Positions 19,384 through 28,397 of a stretch of DNA of 64,000 nucleotides are shown in pieces. Each line of letters starts with the position of its first letter. The first letter of the stretch is position 1. Origin of the DNA: Mycolicibacterium rufum. GTDB taxonomy: Bacteria > Actinomycetota > Actinomycetes > Mycobacteriales > Mycobacteriaceae. The stretch lies in NCBI RefSeq assembly GCF_022374875.2, contig NZ_CP092427.2, forward strand, positions 5,332,001 through 5,396,000. Direction: 5' to 3'. Under the pieces are notes generated by a model. The model ran no database searches and was not told where the DNA came from. It saw only the letters and a list, made by a program, of their open reading frames with translations. The position numbers and the translations under genes were made by a program.

Positions 19384-19821
19384 GTGCAATTCACCACGTT
19401 CAACGAACAGGTCGCTGAGCAACTAAAGAGCGCAGCAGAAACCACGGGCGGGCTGGCCGGTTACCTCGGCTTCCGTCACACCGAATTCACTGCGGGACGG
19501 CTCGTCGCGGAGATGGACGCACGCGACGACCTGAAGACGCCTTTCGGCAACCTGCATGGGGGCTGCTTATCGGCCATGGTCGACCACTGCCTCGGAGTGG
19601 TGTTCTATCCCGTGATTCCACTGGGATCCTGGGTCGCGACAACTGAGTTCAAACTGAATCTGCTTCGTCCGGTCTCCAGCGGCACCTGCGTAGCCACAGC
19701 CGAGATCATCGCGCTGGGCAGAACCAGCGGGGTGGCGCGTATCGACATCAGCAACGACGGCAGAGCGGTGTGTGCGGCCCAGGGAACCGTCACCGTCGTC
19801 GCACCGAAGACGAACTCCTGA
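19384..19821 (+). CDS. Hotdog-fold thioesterase, PaaI type
   Basis: 145 residues. Hotdog fold with NLHGGCLSAMVDHCLG, the PaaI-type HGG and catalytic Asp helix, then a central strand set. Hydrolyses acyl-CoA thioesters in the cytoplasm. GTG 19384 was chosen for the strong GGAGG at 19374-19379; an ATG at 19351 is in frame. Its stop overlaps the hydrolase start (TGATG), so the two are coupled. Follows the TetR gene by 46 bases. Confidence 0.86.
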   Translation: MQFTTFNEQVAEQLKSAAETTGGLAGYLGFRHTEFTAGRLVAEMDARDDLKTPFGNLHGGCLSAMVDHCLGVVFYPVIPLGSWVATTEFKLNLLRPVSSGTCVATAEIIALGRTSGVARIDISNDGRAVCAAQGTVTVVAPKTNS

Positions 19822-20732
19822 TGTCGGCAAAGAGAACAGGCGATTCGTCGGCTCCTGTGGTCGAGCGGGTGCCCACGGCGGACGGGCTGACGCTGGCGGT
19901 CGACCTCTACCGCTGTGACGCGCCGCGGGCGGTCGTGTTGCTCCTTCACGGCGGAGGTCAAAGCCGACACGCCTGGGACGTCACCGCCCAACGCCTGCAC
20001 CAGCGGGGCTACACGGTGGCCGCGTACGACACCAGGGGACACGGGGACAGCGACTGGGACCCCGACGGACGCTATGACGGGGACCGGCTTGGATCCGACC
20101 TATTGGCCGTGCGCTCATACGCCGATTCCGGCCGCCCCGTCGCCGCGATCGGCGCCTCTCTGGGCGGCTTGACCATTCTCGGAACACACTTGCTCGCCCC
20201 GCCGGACCTATGGCAGGCCGTCGTGCTGGTTGACGTCACTCCGCGAATGGAGATGGAAGGCGCCCGAAGAGTCGTAGCGTTCATGTCGGCACACCCCGAA
20301 GGTTTCGACAGCCTAGAGTCGGCCGCTGACGTGATCGCCGCCTACAACCCGCACCGCCCTCGCCCCGAAAACCTCGACGGCCTCCGAAAAGTCCTCGCCC
20401 GTCGCGAAGACGGTCGCTGGGCCTGGCGATGGGATCCAGCTTTCGTGACGTCGAATTTCCAGTTCCTGCAGGGTGATCCAGACGAAGGCGCTAAAGACTT
20501 CGACATGATGAGCGCCTTCCTTCTCGATGGTGCCCGGCAGGTGTCCGCGCCAACGCTGCTGGTCCGGGGCCTACTATCTGACATGGTCTCCGAAGAGACA
20601 GTAAAGCATTTCCTCACCGTCGTTCCGCACGCGCAAACCGTTGACGTATCGGGCGCGGGACACATGATTGCCGGCGACAACAACGACGCATTCTCGACGG
20701 CGGTCGTCGAATTCCTCGACAGGACCATATGA
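19821..20732 (+). CDS. Alpha/beta hydrolase
   Basis: 303 residues, alpha/beta hydrolase fold. Oxyanion region LLLHGGGQSRHAWD (about residue 46), nucleophile elbow GASLGG (Ser about 115), acid in RGLLSD and catalytic His in SGAGHMI near residue 283. Could hydrolyse an ester or act on a ring/side-chain intermediate; substrate unknown. Coupled to the thioesterase gene by a one-base stop/start overlap, followed by a second TetR gene. Confidence 0.88.
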   Translation: MSAKRTGDSSAPVVERVPTADGLTLAVDLYRCDAPRAVVLLLHGGGQSRHAWDVTAQRLHQRGYTVAAYDTRGHGDSDWDPDGRYDGDRLGSDLLAVRSYADSGRPVAAIGASLGGLTILGTHLLAPPDLWQAVVLVDVTPRMEMEGARRVVAFMSAHPEGFDSLESAADVIAAYNPHRPRPENLDGLRKVLARREDGRWAWRWDPAFVTSNFQFLQGDPDEGAKDFDMMSAFLLDGARQVSAPTLLVRGLLSDMVSEETVKHFLTVVPHAQTVDVSGAGHMIAGDNNDAFSTAVVEFLDRTI

Positions 20733-20745
20733 ACCCTGCTGTCGG

Positions 20746-20777
20746 TTGACTGCCCATGTAGGGCTGGCGCCTATCCT
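20746..20777 (+). promoter_or_regulatory. Possible promoter for leaderless TetR mRNA
   Basis: TTGACT at 20746-20751 and TATCCT at 20772-20777; the spacer of 20 is long. A transcript starting seven bases after the TATCCT would begin at the ATG at 20784, which is a common leaderless arrangement in mycobacteria. No Shine-Dalgarno precedes that ATG. Confidence 0.35.
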
Positions 20778-20783
20778 GCTCCT

Positions 20784-21404
20784 ATGCCAACTGAACCAGT
20801 GCGGGTGTCTTTCCGCCGGCATGTGCGCGAAAAGGTTTTGAGGGCGACACGAGAACTCGCCATCGAGAAGGGCTGGGATCAGGTCCGGATGAGCGAGGTT
20901 GCCGAATCGGTCGGCGTCTCCCGCCCGACGTTGTACAAAGAGTTCGGCGACAAACAGGGGCTCGGCGACGCGCTTGTGGTGTCGGAGGGCCAGCGCTTTA
21001 TGGAAGGCATTCTTGCCGTCCTTGCCGAACACGTGGGCGACGTGCGGGGCGGCATCACCGCAGCGGTGCAATTCACCCTCTGTGAAGCAGAAGACAGCCC
21101 GCTCCTCAAGGCAGTTCTGACGTCCAACCCTTCGGGGAATGATCGCGGTGGCTCGTCGTCTACTGGAGTCCTACCTCTTCTGCCGACGTCGGCTTCCCTG
21201 CTTCAGCTTTGCTCCGCGGCTCTGATCACGTGGTTTAACGACCACTTCGACGATCTCGATCCCGAAGACGTTGAGGAGGTCGCAGATGTTCTGGTGCGAC
21301 TGACAGTGAGTCATGTTGTACTCCCAGCCGCGGACATCGCCACCACCGGTGAGCGGATCTCCCGCGTAGCACTCAGGTACCTGGGAGTTGTCCACAGTTT
21401 GTAA
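20784..21404 (+). CDS. TetR-family transcriptional regulator
   Basis: 206 residues. N-terminal HTH (VRMSEVAESVGVSRPTLYKEF, about residues 34-54) followed by a helical effector domain including TITWFNDHF-like segments. Convergent with the CYP153 system (stops 17 bases apart) and downstream of the hydrolase. A role in controlling the hydrolase/thioesterase pair or the alkane hydroxylase genes is possible but not shown by any operator seen here. Confidence 0.87.
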   Translation: MPTEPVRVSFRRHVREKVLRATRELAIEKGWDQVRMSEVAESVGVSRPTLYKEFGDKQGLGDALVVSEGQRFMEGILAVLAEHVGDVRGGITAAVQFTLCEAEDSPLLKAVLTSNPSGNDRGGSSSTGVLPLLPTSASLLQLCSAALITWFNDHFDDLDPEDVEEVADVLVRLTVSHVVLPAADIATTGERISRVALRYLGVVHSL

Positions 21405-21420
21405 CCAGCAAGCTCTCGTG

Positions 21421-22620
21421 TCAGATCGAGCCGGCGAGGAGCTCTGAGCGGTCAACCCGAAGTTGCTGGCTGATGGCGCGCTTACTGGACATGAAATCCC
21501 GAGGACGATTGACGCAGTCGGCGGCGATGAGTTCGCCCTCGCGGAAGTAGAAGCAGCTGAAGTCACGCTCACGCGACGGGTCACCACTGAGCAACACTTC
21601 GTCGTACCCGGCGTTGAGACCGGCAATCTGGAGTTTGAGATCGTACTGGTCGGACCAGAACCACGGAAGCGCAGCGATTGCGCTGTGTTTTCCGCAGATT
21701 GTCGCCGCAGCGATCTTGGCCTGCTCGCCGGCGCTCGATACGGATTCCAAACGAATACGCGAACCGTATCGAGCCATGGTGTGGCTGGTGCAGTCGCCGG
21801 CGGCCACGATGTCGGGGTCGCTGGTGCGGGCCTGGTCGTCGATCACGATGCCGTTGTCGACGGATAATCCTGCGGCCGAGGCGAGCTCGGTGTTCGGCAC
21901 CACACCGACGCCGACGATGACCAAGTCGGCGGGGATCGATTCGCCGTCAGCCAGCACCACCTCCTGCACCCCACCGTTACCGAAGAAGGCTTCGACGAGA
22001 GCGTGTGTTCGGATCTCCACTCCCTCGCCGCGGTGGATTCGCGTGTAAAACGCGGAAACCTCCGGCGCGGTGACCCGTTCGAGTACACGCTCGGTTGCCT
22101 CGAGGACGGTGACGTTCATGCCGAGCGAACACAGCGAGGCCGCCGTTTCCAACCCGATGTAACCGCCGCCCACGATCACAACCCTCCGACCCGGTGTAGC
22201 GGCGGCACGGATCAACTCGACGTCTGCAGCGGTACGCAGGTAGTGAATTCCGGGAAGATCCACCCCTGGTGTGGGGAGTCGTCTGGCCCTTGCGCCGGTG
22301 CACAACGCGAGCTTGGTGTACGTCAGCGTGTCGCCGGTGCTCAGAGACACACGCTTGGCACTCCGGTGGATCGCCTCCACGGTCGCATTCAAGAGTCGAA
22401 TGTTCTGCTTTTCGTAGAAATCAGCGCCGCGAATCAGGAGGTCGTCGAGGCCGTTCTTGCCGGCCAGGTATCCCTTCGACAACGGAGGCCTGTGGTAGGG
22501 CAGTCCCCCCTCGTCGCCGATGAGCACGACCTCCCCAGCCCACCCCTCCCTTCGAAGATTAGCTGCCAACTGCGCGCCGGCGTGGCTCGCGCCGACGATC
22601 ACTGCTCGTTCAGGAGTCAT
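21421..22620 (-). CDS. Ferredoxin reductase of the CYP153 system (FAD, NAD(P)H)
   Basis: 399 residues, putidaredoxin/rhodocoxin reductase type. FAD site AVIVGASHAGAQLAANLR at the N-terminus with PYHRPPLSK, NAD(P)H site VVIVGGGYIGLETAASL (about residue 147), and the second FAD element DIVAAGDCTSH. Passes electrons from NAD(P)H to the [2Fe-2S] ferredoxin encoded upstream. Its ATG overlaps the P450 stop (ATGA), making ferredoxin-P450-reductase one operon. Confidence 0.93.
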   Translation of the reverse strand: MTPERAVIVGASHAGAQLAANLRREGWAGEVVLIGDEGGLPYHRPPLSKGYLAGKNGLDDLLIRGADFYEKQNIRLLNATVEAIHRSAKRVSLSTGDTLTYTKLALCTGARARRLPTPGVDLPGIHYLRTAADVELIRAAATPGRRVVIVGGGYIGLETAASLCSLGMNVTVLEATERVLERVTAPEVSAFYTRIHRGEGVEIRTHALVEAFFGNGGVQEVVLADGESIPADLVIVGVGVVPNTELASAAGLSVDNGIVIDDQARTSDPDIVAAGDCTSHTMARYGSRIRLESVSSAGEQAKIAAATICGKHSAIAALPWFWSDQYDLKLQIAGLNAGYDEVLLSGDPSRERDFSCFYFREGELIAADCVNRPRDFMSSKRAISQQLRVDRSELLAGSI

Positions 22621-24005
22621 GCACTCGGCCTGGGAGTGAGGCGAACCATCAGCTTGCTGATACCCCTGACGAAATTCGATTGCACATACTCGGGTTCGCC
22701 GACCACCTCGATGTTCTCAAAGCGAGGGAGCAATTCCTCCCAGAGGATTCGAAGCTGCAACTCAGCAAGTCGGTTTCCCATACACCTGTGCACGCCGAAC
22801 CCGAACGAGATGTGATTGCGGGCGTTGCTCCTATCGATGATCAACTCATCGGCCCGCTCGAAGACACGCTCATCGCGGTTACCAGAGGCGTACCACATCA
22901 CGACCTTGTCGCCCTTGCGGATGAATTGCCCGTTCAACATGATGTCTTTTTTCGCGACTCGGCGCATGTACGCCAACGGGGTCTGCCAGCGAATGATCTC
23001 GGATACCATGTTGGGAATCAGGTCAGGGTTCGCCTTCAACTTCTCGAACTGATCGGGGAACTGGTTCAAAGCGAGAACCCCTCCGCTCATCGAGTTGCGA
23101 GTCGTGTCGTTTCCCCCGACGATCAGCAATACCAAATTGCCGAGGAATTCCATCGGGCGGTCGATGAGATCCTTTGTGTCCTCGTTGGCCTGCAGCATCG
23201 TGATCAGATCGAAGCCCGGTTGCTCCCCGTTGGCGGTACGGGCCGCCTTGTCATGCCAGAGGGCGCTGAGCCCCTTTGCCATGTCGACCATCCCACGAAA
23301 CACTCTGTCGTTGTCGGACGGACCACCATTGGCTTGCTCCATGGAGGTGGCGAGGTCCGACCATTCCACGAGCTTGTGCCGCTGCTCGTACGGGAAGTCC
23401 AGCAGGGTCGCGAGCATGCGCGCTGTCAGTTCGATGGAGACGTGGTGCACCCAATTGAACGGCTGATCCACCGGTAGATCGTCCAGCACTTCCTGGACGC
23501 GCGAGCGGATCAGCCCCTCCATCTCGCGCAGGTTCTTCGGCGCGACGACCCCTTGGACGGAAGCTCGCTGCAGGTCGTGTTGTGGCGGGTCCATCGCGAT
23601 GAACATGGCGATGTCCAAAAAGCGGGGCGGTCGCCCGATGATGATGAACGGCTCTGCGGAGAATGCCTCGTGGTTTTTGTCGACGGCGATGATGTCCGCG
23701 TGGCGGGTCACCGACCAGAACGGGCCGAACGGACTGTTGGCCTGGTAATGCACCGGCGCCTCGTTGCGCACCCGTTCGAAGTAGGACTTCCAGCGGCCTT
23801 GGCGGTAGAGGAACGGGTTGCTGAGATCGATGTCGGCGATATCGACGTCCTCGACCGGAGGAATGGGCGTCTCGGTGAAGATCTTCTTATCATTGGTTCC
23901 GGTTACCCACCGGCGTGTCTTGTCGTAGAGGTGTGCGCCGCGGATTTGCAGCTCCAGAGGCACGGCAGACTGGGCTTTGGCGGCCACTGCCGCGGGAATA
24001 CTCAT
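22617..24005 (-). CDS. Cytochrome P450, CYP153-like alkane terminal hydroxylase
   Basis: 462 residues. I-helix GGNDTTRNS, ExxR in EIIRW, and heme-binding FGFGVHRCMGNRLAE, which together with the N-terminal segment and C-terminal SNFVRGISKLMVRLTP are characteristic of the soluble CYP153 family. These hydroxylate medium-chain n-alkanes or related chains at the terminal carbon. ATG 24005 was chosen over ATG 24026 because GGAGGA lies eight bases before it. Operon order ferredoxin-P450-reductase and a divergent AraC gene match known CYP153 loci. The family call is from motifs; chain-length preference cannot be read. Confidence 0.9.
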   Translation of the reverse strand: MSIPAAVAAKAQSAVPLELQIRGAHLYDKTRRWVTGTNDKKIFTETPIPPVEDVDIADIDLSNPFLYRQGRWKSYFERVRNEAPVHYQANSPFGPFWSVTRHADIIAVDKNHEAFSAEPFIIIGRPPRFLDIAMFIAMDPPQHDLQRASVQGVVAPKNLREMEGLIRSRVQEVLDDLPVDQPFNWVHHVSIELTARMLATLLDFPYEQRHKLVEWSDLATSMEQANGGPSDNDRVFRGMVDMAKGLSALWHDKAARTANGEQPGFDLITMLQANEDTKDLIDRPMEFLGNLVLLIVGGNDTTRNSMSGGVLALNQFPDQFEKLKANPDLIPNMVSEIIRWQTPLAYMRRVAKKDIMLNGQFIRKGDKVVMWYASGNRDERVFERADELIIDRSNARNHISFGFGVHRCMGNRLAELQLRILWEELLPRFENIEVVGEPEYVQSNFVRGISKLMVRLTPRPSA

Positions 24006-24035
24006 TATTGTTTCCTCCAAATCCATGACGTTGTT

Positions 24036-24356
24036 TCAGAGCTGGAACTCAGGTAGCTCGACGGTCAAGCCATCCCATGCCTCGGAGGCGGACATCTGGC
24101 AAGACAGCCTCGACGTCCGCTGACGCTCGGGGTTCATCGCGAGCATCTCCTCTTCGTTGGCGCCGCAGAGTCCCACCGTGTCCGACCACTCGGGAGCGAC
24201 GATCACGTGGCACGTTCCGCATGCGGCTCCCCCTCCACAATCGCCGTCGATGCCGGGCACCGCGTTGTTGACCGCAATCTGCATCAAGGACTGCCCTTCG
24301 GCCAAGGGGGCTTCGTACTTCTCGCCGTCGTGAGAGACGAAGGTGACGACTGCCAT
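24036..24356 (-). CDS. [2Fe-2S] ferredoxin of the CYP153 system
   Basis: 106 residues, adrenodoxin/putidaredoxin type. Cluster ligands Cys40, Cys46, Cys49 and Cys86 (CGGGAACGTC ... SRLSCQMS). Shuttles single electrons from the reductase to the P450. A clear GAGGAGA lies upstream of the ATG. First gene of the operon; 30 bases before the P450 start. The promoter must lie in the 114-base gap shared with the AraC gene. Confidence 0.94.
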   Translation of the reverse strand: MAVVTFVSHDGEKYEAPLAEGQSLMQIAVNNAVPGIDGDCGGGAACGTCHVIVAPEWSDTVGLCGANEEEMLAMNPERQRTSRLSCQMSASEAWDGLTVELPEFQL

Positions 24357-24470
24357 GATTAACTCTCCTCAATTTGGAACTTCTCTATTTAGTGTTGTCG
24401 CGCGTGACCAGCGTCGCTAGGCTCGCAGGAGTCAAAGAGTTGTGTTTTTAGCTCACGCGCAGGGAGGCAC

Positions 24471-25475
24471 GTGAAACTCGACGACTCGGGTATGCCAGCG
24501 CTGGCTTTCCTGCAGATGCTGGACAGTGAGGCGCTGGGGCATGACGCCAGCATTGCGCTCCGCAGCATCATGGTTCGCGAGCACGTCACCGAGTCGATGT
24601 TGGTGGGTCGCGACGCGCAGGTCCCCTTACGGTGGTTCAGGGAGATATATTCCGATTTCGATTGTGATCAGGGAACCCGTCTGGGTTTCGCGTTCGCTGA
24701 ACACGCCAAACTGACGTCCTTTGGGGCACTCAGTGTTCCCTTGGTCAGCGCGGGCTCGGTAGCCGAGGTTGTCGAGTTGCTTGCTTATCTGCCGGTGATC
24801 ACCACAGCCCTCAGCCCGACGTTCCATTCGACGGAACGCGGCCTCACGATCGGGCTCACCGGTCGCACCGGTGACGCGGGCCTGAACTGCCTGGCCGTCA
24901 CGTACGGTGGGCTGGCGCTGTTGCGTCTGCTCGACATGCTCGCGGGTGCCGTACCGAATATTGAACTGCATCTGAGTCATTCAGCGCCGGAGTCGTGGGT
25001 TCTTCATGACGAAGTGTTGGCGGGTCGGATCTTCTTCGACGCCCCCAGCTCGTTCGTCCACGTTCCCGCGGCGTCGCTCGAGGAGGTCTGTCGATTCTCC
25101 GATCCTGTGGCGTACCGGATTGCCGTCACCGATTTGCAGCGAACTCTCGATCAACGACGTGACACGTCGGTCTCCGAAAAAGTAAGGGACCTGCTCGAGA
25201 AAGATCCCGGAAAAACGAACATCAGCCGGACGGCGGGCGAGCTCTCGATATCCCCGAGCACGTTGAAGCGGCGCCTCAGCGAAGAGGGGACCACCTTTCG
25301 AGAATTACGTCAGTCGTTCTTGCGGGAGCGAGCAATTCTGCGACTTCTCGACAGATCGGTGTCTGTAAGCGAGATCGCGGCAGAACTCGGGTACGCGGAC
25401 CTCACGAACTTCACACATGCCTTCAAACGGTGGACCGGTCGGTCACCGCGCCACTTCAGAAAAACGCGCGACTGA
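24471..25475 (+). CDS. AraC-family regulator, likely activator of the CYP153 operon
   Basis: 334 residues. N-terminal ligand domain of the arabinose_bd type (about 20-210) and C-terminal AraC HTH pair (KTNISRTAGELSISPSTLKR; ISEIAAELGYADLTNFTHAF-like second helix, ending in FKRWTGRSPRHFRK). GTG 24471 follows AGGGAGG. Divergent from the ferredoxin gene, as in known CYP153 clusters in which an AraC protein responds to alkane. Confidence 0.9.
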   Translation: MKLDDSGMPALAFLQMLDSEALGHDASIALRSIMVREHVTESMLVGRDAQVPLRWFREIYSDFDCDQGTRLGFAFAEHAKLTSFGALSVPLVSAGSVAEVVELLAYLPVITTALSPTFHSTERGLTIGLTGRTGDAGLNCLAVTYGGLALLRLLDMLAGAVPNIELHLSHSAPESWVLHDEVLAGRIFFDAPSSFVHVPAASLEEVCRFSDPVAYRIAVTDLQRTLDQRRDTSVSEKVRDLLEKDPGKTNISRTAGELSISPSTLKRRLSEEGTTFRELRQSFLRERAILRLLDRSVSVSEIAAELGYADLTNFTHAFKRWTGRSPRHFRKTRD

Positions 25476-25668
25476 GCGCGCAAGATTCCGCCCGGGCGCG
25501 TGCCGGCGTCCACCGGAACCAGCGGGCTTCGCGATCGGCCTCATCTGTCACCTGGACATCGTCGAGAAACGACAGGATCGGCGCCGGTTTCGGTCATCGC
25601 AGCACCCTCTTGGGAAGAGGCGCAACGACATCCAGAGAATCCATACCGCGCTGGCGGCGGGTGCGGGC

Positions 25669-25688
25669 GGGGGGTGACGCGGCCCCCC
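25669..25688. promoter_or_regulatory. G-C hairpin in the block B leader region
   Basis: GGGGGG at 25669-25674 and CCCCCC at 25683-25688 separated by TGACGCGG. It may terminate transcription from the AraC gene or sit at the promoter; no U-tract follows. Confidence 0.4.
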
Positions 25689-25703
25689 TAGTCACGCTAT
25701 GCT
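25674..25703 (+). promoter_or_regulatory. Candidate promoter of the block B plus-strand operon
   Basis: GTGACG at 25674-25679 and TATGCT at 25698-25703 with an 18-base spacer, 54 bases upstream of the thiolase-like start at 25757. Consistent with a housekeeping-type promoter, not tested. Confidence 0.35.
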
Positions 25704-25756
25704 AACCGTCGTTCACGTCGGAACCGGCGTTGAACGCGTGGTCGGAAGGAGTCCGG

Positions 25757-26923
25757 ATGCCACACGACCAGCCGGCCATCATCGGTGCCGCCGAACTCGC
25801 TCCAGGAAGAAACGTTCCGTACACCTCCACTGAATTGCATGTGCGCGCCGCGGTCGCGGCTCTCGCCGACGCAGGGGTGGTCCCAGACGAGGTCGACGGT
25901 CTCGTGTGCGCCGGGCCGATGACGAACGAGGGTTCGATCTTCCTGTCCGAGGACCTCATGGACTATCTCGGGCTGCACAACCTGAAACTTCAGATGACCT
26001 GTCAGCTTGGCGGCGGGACCCATCTGGCCATGACGCGCATGGCGAGTAACGTCATCGCCCGGGGCGAGGCCGAGACGGTGCTGGTCGTGTCGGCGGGCAA
26101 GTTTCCACCGATCCGCGATGGCGGGCGCGAACTGATGGCGCTGGTGAGTGACCACGCGTTCGAGATGCCCTACGGACCGTCCGTGCCGGCGCTGTACGGT
26201 TTGATCGCGCAGGCCTGGATGCACGAGACGGGACAGGGCAAGGCGGACATCGCCGAGGTCACCGCGTCGCAGGACCGGTGGGCCGCGCTGAATCCCGCGG
26301 CGATCGCGCACCGCTCACAACGCCTGACTGTGGAGGACGTGCTGGCGTCCCGCCCGATCGCCGGGCCGTTCCACTTCTACCACTGCTCGATTCCCTGCGA
26401 GGGCGGTGGCGCGCTCGTGCTGGGCTCGGCCCGCCGGGCTCGCGCGGGCAAGCACCGGCCGGTCCACCTGCTCGGCTTCGGAGAGGGTCACACCCACGGT
26501 TTTCTGACCTCGCTGGCCCGGCCGGGTCGTACCGGGGCCGCCCGTTCTGGTCCGATGGCCTTCGAGCGCTCCGGACGGGCGCCGGCCGACATCGACATCG
26601 CCTTGCTCTACGACGCCTTCGCCTCCAACCCGGCGATGATCCTTGAGGAGGCGGGTTTCGTGAAGCCCGGCGGGGCAGGCGATTTCTACCGTGGCGGCTG
26701 CGCCGATCCGGGCGGCGACCTGCCGGTGAACACCGACGGCGGCCTAATCCGGTTCGGGCACACCGGGACCTCCTCTGGCATTTCGCAGATCCTTGAGGGT
26801 TACTGGCAGTTGTCCGGTCGCGCCGAGGGCCGTCAGGTGCCCGGGGCGGATACCGCGTTCGTGCACAGCTACGGCTCGATGCTGTGCAGTCACGTCAGCA
26901 TGGTGATGGAGGGAGCGTCATGA
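25757..26923 (+). CDS. Thiolase-like acyltransferase/lyase (SCP-x/Ltp2 type)
   Basis: 388 residues. Thiolase-type layout: AIIGAAELAPGR start, TCQLGGGTHLAMTRMA with Cys at the nucleophile position, LLYDAFASNPAMILEEAGF, HSYGSMLCSHVS at the C-terminus. Proteins of this type paired with a DUF35 partner include the steroid aldolase Ltp2, which cleaves beta-hydroxyacyl-CoAs. ATG 25757 follows GGAAGGAG. It overlaps the DUF35 gene by four bases. Proposed role: C-C bond cleavage of a branched acyl-CoA; could also be a plain thiolase. Confidence 0.83.
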   Translation: MPHDQPAIIGAAELAPGRNVPYTSTELHVRAAVAALADAGVVPDEVDGLVCAGPMTNEGSIFLSEDLMDYLGLHNLKLQMTCQLGGGTHLAMTRMASNVIARGEAETVLVVSAGKFPPIRDGGRELMALVSDHAFEMPYGPSVPALYGLIAQAWMHETGQGKADIAEVTASQDRWAALNPAAIAHRSQRLTVEDVLASRPIAGPFHFYHCSIPCEGGGALVLGSARRARAGKHRPVHLLGFGEGHTHGFLTSLARPGRTGAARSGPMAFERSGRAPADIDIALLYDAFASNPAMILEEAGFVKPGGAGDFYRGGCADPGGDLPVNTDGGLIRFGHTGTSSGISQILEGYWQLSGRAEGRQVPGADTAFVHSYGSMLCSHVSMVMEGAS

Positions 26924-27357
26924 CCGCAGCTTCGAGTTCTCTCGATGGTCTGCACGATCCTGAGGCGCTGCCGCCGCTGACCGATGTCAACCGTCCCTAC
27001 TTCGCAGCAGCGGCCCGCGGTGTACTCGTCTTCCAGCGGTGCGCGAACGACCACCCTTTCCTCTACCCGCGGCTGGTGTGTCCCGTCTGCCATGACGGTG
27101 AGTTGGCCTGGGAGACCGCGGCGGGTACTGGTGAGATCGTCAGTTTCGCGCCGGTGTACCGCCCCCCGTGGGACTCGTTCCCGCGCAGCGAGCCGTACCT
27201 CGTCGTGCTCGTTCGTCTGGACGAGGGGCCGCAGTTGTTGGCCAGTCTCGAGGGCGTGGCCCCAGATGAAGTTGCGATCGGGGCGAGAGTGCGCGCAGTG
27301 TTCGAGCGGGTGAACGAGGACCTTGGGCTGGTCCGATTCAGGCTGGCGGCGTCGTGA
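26920..27357 (+). CDS. DUF35 OB-fold/Zn-ribbon partner protein
   Basis: 145 residues. Rubredoxin-like zinc ribbon C-x(n)-C with CANDHPFLYPRLVCPVCHDG (three or four Cys), then an OB-fold (GTGEIVSFAPVYRPPW ... PYLVVLVRLDEGPQLLASLEG). In Ltp2-ChsH2 and related systems such a protein is an obligate partner that supplies an acyl-CoA site to the thiolase-like subunit. ATGA overlap at both ends places it between the thiolase-like gene and the LLM gene. Confidence 0.88.
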   Translation: MTAASSSLDGLHDPEALPPLTDVNRPYFAAAARGVLVFQRCANDHPFLYPRLVCPVCHDGELAWETAAGTGEIVSFAPVYRPPWDSFPRSEPYLVVLVRLDEGPQLLASLEGVAPDEVAIGARVRAVFERVNEDLGLVRFRLAAS

Positions 27358-28397
27358 CCACGTACGGGGTCTCGGTGCTCGGCGCGGACTTGGCCACCCT
27401 TGTCGAGACCGCCGAGGCTACCGACCTCGCCGGCTTCGACGCCGCCTGGGCCTCGGAGTTCTACTCGCGCTCCGGCTCGATCTCGATGGCCGCGATGGCC
27501 GCGCGCACAAAGCGCTGCCGCATCGGGTCGTCGATCCTGTATGGCGTCGGGCGCAGCCCGCTCGTGCTCGCCACCGAGGCGCGTGACCTCGACGAGCTTT
27601 CAGGCGGGCGCGTCGTACTCGGGCTCGGCAACGGCACACGCCGCATGATGAGCGACTGGCACGGCGTGGAGGACACCTCCGCTCCCGCTCTGCGCATGGA
27701 GGAGCTGGTCCCGCTCGTGCGTCGGATCTGGAACCTGCACGAGGGCCCCGTGCGCCATGAGGGGCGCTTCTACCGGATGAATCTCGTCCCAACCGGCGAC
27801 GTCGCGCCGCCGAAGCGAGCGATCCCGATCATCACCGCGGGCGTGCGTCCGCGGATGTGCGAGGTGGCAGGGCGCGTAGCCGACGGGTTGGCTGGTCATC
27901 CGCTGTTCACCACGACCTACGTCGAGGAGGTCGCCCGCCCAGCCGTCGTGCGCGGTGCGGAGCGGGCCGGACGCGATCCCGCCGACATTGAGATCGTCTC
28001 GATGGTCATCTGCGCGGTGCACGACGACCCACAGATCGCACGTCGTGAGGCCGCGCAGCAGATCGCGTTCTACTCCTCGGTGAAGACCTACGAGCACGTG
28101 CTCGACGTCAGCGGTTTCGCCAGGCAGGGAGCGGCCATCCGCGACGCGTTCGCACGGCGTGACCTGCCGGCCATGTTCGCCGCGGTCACCGACGACATGA
28201 TCGACGCGATGGCGGTGGCCGGTACCGCCGCCGAGGTCCGAGAAGGGCTGCGCCGCTACGAGGGCGTGCTGGACCACATCGTTCTCTACTCACCCTCGAT
28301 TGGTCTCGCGCCCGAGCGCATCGCCGAGAACCTCGGCAGCCTCATTCGCGATTGTGCGCCGGCCTTCGCCGGCGGGAAAGGTGACCAGAGTGGCTGA
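27354..28397 (+). CDS. LLM-class (luciferase-like) flavin/F420-dependent oxidoreductase
   Basis: 347 residues, TIM-barrel LLM fold. Recognisable segments: GVSVLGADLATLVETAEATD at the start, IGSSILYGVGRSPLVLATEARDLDELSGGRVVLGLG (about 60-96, family signature), and GLAGHPLFTTTYVEEVARPA. In mycobacteria many LLM members use F420. GTG 27354 overlaps the DUF35 stop. Could dehydrogenate an acyl-CoA or a secondary alcohol; substrate unknown. Confidence 0.88.
   Translation: MTTYGVSVLGADLATLVETAEATDLAGFDAAWASEFYSRSGSISMAAMAARTKRCRIGSSILYGVGRSPLVLATEARDLDELSGGRVVLGLGNGTRRMMSDWHGVEDTSAPALRMEELVPLVRRIWNLHEGPVRHEGRFYRMNLVPTGDVAPPKRAIPIITAGVRPRMCEVAGRVADGLAGHPLFTTTYVEEVARPAVVRGAERAGRDPADIEIVSMVICAVHDDPQIARREAAQQIAFYSSVKTYEHVLDVSGFARQGAAIRDAFARRDLPAMFAAVTDDMIDAMAVAGTAAEVREGLRRYEGVLDHIVLYSPSIGLAPERIAENLGSLIRDCAPAFAGGKGDQSG

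Larger units (their letters stand above)
25476..25756. other. Intergenic stretch between blocks A and B
   Basis: 281 bases without a supported gene. It holds a G6/C6 hairpin at 25669-25688, a promoter-like pair, and an inverted CGTTCA/TGAACG at 25710-25736 with a 15-base spacer that could be an operator. Base composition becomes noticeably more GC-rich from here on. Confidence 0.5.
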
